The position numbers were made by a program, and so were the translations under genes. The notes under the pieces were generated by a model. That model ran no database searches and was not told where the DNA came from. It saw only the letters and a list, made by a program, of their open reading frames with translations. 22,312 bases of DNA, from positions 4,922 through 27,233 of the IMG/VR virus record IMGVR_UViG_3300030098_003969. One strand, written 5' to 3'. This DNA comes from a virus. Below, piece by piece: positions 20,601 to 22,312 of this stretch (the first letter of the stretch is position 1; each line of letters opens with the position of its first letter).

Positions 20601-21137
20601 AAAATCACCAGACAATAATGCAAAAAAAAGCGTACCAGTATGACCAGTTATTCCGTAATTTAATTTAATGTCTTTAACTATAGCATCTTTTGTTATGCCA
20701 TGAGTTGCAGGTTCTGCAATAGTAAATGTACAGAGAGTAACACATGTGTTTAATCGACTTTTGTAAATATCTGCATTAGTAGGCAAATCACCTGAAGCAG
20801 TAGTCGTACCATCATAACCTCGTTCTACAGGGTCCATAATAACACCACTACCAGAAACATAGTATGATGTGTTGTTTGCACTAATTGTAGAACTACCATC
20901 TGCTTTAACAAATATAATATCTCCTTCACTAAAATCATCTGTTACATCGCCATTGTCTGTAGTCCAATCTGTTTCAGTAGGACTTATTACTTCAGCAGTA
21001 TCAACGCCAGAATCTACTAAATCTTCTTGTTCTACTCTTGTTGAACCTGCATAAGGAGTAGTAGGATTTTCATTGTCAATATAACATCTAGCTGAAGAAC
21101 CAATACTTATTGCATCCGTATATGCTTCTACACCCAT
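17697..21137 (-). CDS. Giant beta-rich tail protein with Ig/PKD-like region
   Basis: A 1146-aa, Ser/Thr/Gly/Asp-rich protein and the largest gene here. Residues about 640-760 look like PKD/Ig-like repeats (RPTIRVVVEDEYGWRSDAES, then VVLSGTNSRAFGGGKSIKQY and KWSC). Earlier parts repeat short beta motifs such as FSEGDIIFVKADGSS, echoed by FAPGDFIIVKGG near 910. The last about 120 residues (RRYPVGAVHTKYGLPTLAMS... KLKLQSWSLDKKPEQGG) look like a compact tail-assembly domain. No signal peptide. Likely a tail-tip or receptor-binding fibre; archaeal viruses often use PKD/Ig repeats for adhesion (inference). Lies between tape measure and hub. Confidence 0.7.
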   Translation of the reverse strand: MGVEAYTDAISIGSSARCYIDNENPTTPYAGSTRVEQEDLVDSGVDTAEVISPTETDWTTDNGDVTDDFSEGDIIFVKADGSSTISANNTSYYVSGSGVIMDPVERGYDGTTTASGDLPTNADIYKSRLNTCVTLCTFTIAEPATHGITKDAIVKDIKLNYGITGHTGTLFFALLSGDFSPTNATWRTSDGSSTWNPRFLGGSKGTEKIYKAFVSEATGPSVSLKTFVEAYDLTWGSKVNLAIYHNPTSNPTTSPAAALTSFSLNYQVLYEDPAPLPPQIEIEANDDGLTWWDQRSGSYQTANINVINGLDDADLAKIYLTTLNSVSNGNVTETPAYNDNSGPHLTTTELGRRTFNTKELSNTGLFSDGTRDGESRNWYYRMWIEDANNTTTNAISSNLVKAVRPQIVAAATYNKEGTATSSFEVGDKVELKVTVDTSSAGNQHHGQGPAQGKIKKVYVNWNGMPSACMKPDGSSSNRTILNADLPATQNYLQVNQDHGLDGYIYEAGLNEVYIVIASTSTDNPTIPENLEIVKIVEEKSGGTDQQYTITRGLFGTSDIAHESTSSELYVYSPASVPQKSLFNVGNVESIDNYVEYELSSPSSTTEGVVTLTHRYGVDEEYPTTRSSDGTDGYLERPTIRVVVEDEYGWRSDAESVIVTNTAIPPEASISASRGETALASTAGDRDSAVVLSGTNSRAFGGGKSIKQYKWSCTQAAAADIVTSGVLDINNEPLEPASRKLWARCSKSGYTDAVITVVGLGSFDANGTSINDDDAGFNDGYYKYVKATVKPGDTGYTTAAGAGSSWHAEAANDGSQDIYFKQVDFAYVTTVDSTASASEIYQIFSSDSDGTEPTAHDKSRCVVPKLCVDTDQNIWGGLTSIAATAPSGGTTGYGARIKADSSNQRFESHSTGGHENFIQDGFAPGDFIIVKGGFTAANQGMYLVDKVEESSGEYHMYVDTSFKKIDSTETVTNFVKKEIYATRPSISVACESDAIETFNLIAMDDKDTDSTAATVSIPFRVPASLNLDTIHDSGSIAIQAVKITRANTLNANMPVGMRRYPVGAVHTKYGLPTLAMSVRVMDDTGFAAITQLIDNRYNYATFAYKKTSDTTYVTYKLKLQSWSLDKKPEQGGDEMYSLNFVISGESV

Positions 21138-21910
21138 TATACTACAGTTCCTCCACTTATAAAGTCACCAGATATAAAACTATTAAAGGCATCTAATTGG
21201 TCGCCACCAAAATCAGCTATAGCTTCTTTAATTCCTAAAATACCATCCGTTGCCCAACGTATTCCTTCTCCAAGCTTTTCAAATGCTGCATTTGCTGCTT
21301 CAATTCCTGCCGTAACTGCACCAAATTCTTTTTCAAGTAATAATAAAACTCCAGTTAAAAGAATCGCACCTGCTACTATCACCATAATTGGGTTAGCCCA
21401 CATTGCTGCACTAACTGCACTTATACTTCCTGCCAATGTAAAATTACTAATTGCTGCTTTAAAATTCATACCAGTCATTGCTGCTGTAACTACAGTATCT
21501 AATTTCTTAATAGCAATCAACACTTCTAAACCACCTGTAACTAATTCCATTTGTCTAACATTGTTTTGTAATATTCTTGCTTGCTCTTCGTTAATCATAT
21601 TAGACGCTTCCATCCCACCAATCATTTTATTCAAACCGCCAGTTGTCTGGTTCAATGCACTGGTAACTCCTTCTAATGCAATCATCTGTGCAGCAAGGTT
21701 TACTTTATTTTTGTCTATCTCTGTGTTAGTTTTTTTAGACGAATCTCCCAAATCGTCCATGCTGTCAGCAGCCCCATCAATTTGGTCGCTAGTTTTGTCA
21801 GCAGTTTCTCCCAATTCTTTAATGTCTTTCTCTGCTTTTTTAATTTCTTCTTGAGCTTTTGTATAATCTGCAACAATCTCTGCTGCAATCATTGCACCAA
21901 TTTCAGGCAT
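21137..21910 (-). CDS. Short tape measure-like protein
   Basis: A 257-aa protein. Residues about 10-75 are coiled coil (DYTKAQEEIKKAEKDIKELG, then TADKTSDQIDGAADSMDDLG). Residues about 150-192 contain hydrophobic helices (AMWANPIMVIVAGAILLTGV). The end is Gly/Ala-rich with DAFNSFISGDFISGG. This is the signature of tape measure proteins, which set tail length, but it is much shorter than the usual 600-plus residues. No peptidase domain. Position after a chaperone-like gene and before the tail-tip genes supports the call. Confidence 0.65.
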   Translation of the reverse strand: MPEIGAMIAAEIVADYTKAQEEIKKAEKDIKELGETADKTSDQIDGAADSMDDLGDSSKKTNTEIDKNKVNLAAQMIALEGVTSALNQTTGGLNKMIGGMEASNMINEEQARILQNNVRQMELVTGGLEVLIAIKKLDTVVTAAMTGMNFKAAISNFTLAGSISAVSAAMWANPIMVIVAGAILLTGVLLLLEKEFGAVTAGIEAANAAFEKLGEGIRWATDGILGIKEAIADFGGDQLDAFNSFISGDFISGGTVV

Positions 21911-22312
21911 GTTTAGCTAAAACGTCCTCCCTCATTGCATCTATTTCACCTATTCTTTCCTGATAAACATGTTGCATCATCTTTGCCTTTTCATTTAACA
22001 TTGAATCCGATATAGCCATAAGTGTTTTTTGGTCATATTCGTCCATGACATCAAACATAAGCCTTACATCTTCATAGTTCATTTTAGGTTCTTCTATCAT
22101 ATAAGACAACATTCCATAGTATAATGGTACACATCTTGTCGAAAAATCAGCTACATACTGTGCTTCTTTGTCTGTAACCTTTTCAGCATTCAACATTTTC
22201 TTAGATATTTTCTTGTAAACATTGGCTTCCTTAGCTATTTCCAATTTTAAATTATAAAATTTAGAATCTAACTCACCCCATTCGGCCTGTGTTAGTTTTC
22301 TAATTACAACTT
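21903..22312 (-). CDS. Tail assembly chaperone-like protein, 5' partial
   Basis: The frame is open to the right edge: 22 residues upstream of a possible TTG at 22244 (including RKLTQAEWGELDSKFYNLK) continue without a stop, so the true start is beyond 22312. At least 135 residues are visible; the body is all-helical (SKKMLNAEKVTDKEAQYVAD, then MNYEDVRLMFDVMDEYDQKT). A helical protein directly before the tape measure, with an 8-bp overlap, matches tail assembly chaperones (gpG-like). No slippery site can be judged because the start is missing. Confidence 0.6.
   Translation of the reverse strand, partial: VVIRKLTQAEWGELDSKFYNLKLEIAKEANVYKKISKKMLNAEKVTDKEAQYVADFSTRCVPLYYGMLSYMIEEPKMNYEDVRLMFDVMDEYDQKTLMAISDSMLNEKAKMMQHVYQERIGEIDAMREDVLAKHA

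Noticed and set aside
22242-22244. TTG at 22244 as the start of the chaperone-like gene
   Set aside because: The frame continues upstream with plausible protein sequence to the window edge, so this is an internal Leu codon.

Overview
The window reads as part of a compact, AT-rich genome of a tailed virus or provirus (Caudoviricetes) that probably infects an archaeon. The viral assignment rests on an HK97-type head and packaging set: terminase small-subunit candidate, large terminase, portal, gp10-type connector and prohead protease. A tail set follows: chaperone-like protein, tape measure, very large Ig/PKD-like protein and hub-like protein. The archaeal host is inferred from three signals. 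TATA boxes lie about 22-27 nt upstream of many operon-first start codons with no ribosome binding site, as in leaderless transcription. Shine-Dalgarno sites, where present, are GGTGAT or GGAGGTGA, matching the archaeal 16S 3' end. One zinc ribbon (14586-14771) resembles small archaeal zinc-ribbon proteins. The host lineage cannot be read from this sequence. No integrase, polymerase or lysis gene was recognised.

Layout. 1-4265 (minus): head morphogenesis, running from an RHH regulator through a small basic protein, portal, zinc protein, connector and protease to an acidic protein cut by the left edge. 4311-8697 (minus): a packaging operon of 13 genes, almost all joined by ATGA or TAATG overlaps, starting with an RHH-like protein and the TerS candidate and ending in TerL; five of its genes are 33-61 aa zinc-knuckle or single-TM microproteins and two look like PD-(D/E)XK nucleases. 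8824-9655 (minus): a three-gene operon with its own promoter and terminator. 9656-10033: gene-free, with stacked TATA boxes and strong predicted RNA structure. 10034-12650 (minus): an early-type accessory operon of small acidic and zinc proteins. 12651-13200: a divergent control region with palindromes, TATA boxes and an A/C-rich CCTAAA repeat tract, which looks like a replication origin. 13143-14558 (plus): the only plus-strand cluster; it contains a roughly 360-nt, G+C-elevated, multi-hairpin stretch (13545-13900) that is the best candidate here for an undescribed structured RNA. 14586-16332 (minus): a chain of about twelve tiny overlapping genes. 16570-22312 (minus): the tail module, cut by the right edge.

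The capsid, packaging and tail genes form the late programme, and the small-gene operons on either side of 12651-13200 look like host-takeover or regulatory genes. A 12-bp element (TTTAACCCTTAG) recurs four times at gene ends and in structured non-coding DNA. About seventeen small proteins with paired cysteines make the window unusually rich in mini zinc-binding proteins. Many of these genes are under 60 codons and were found by following overlap junctions by eye.
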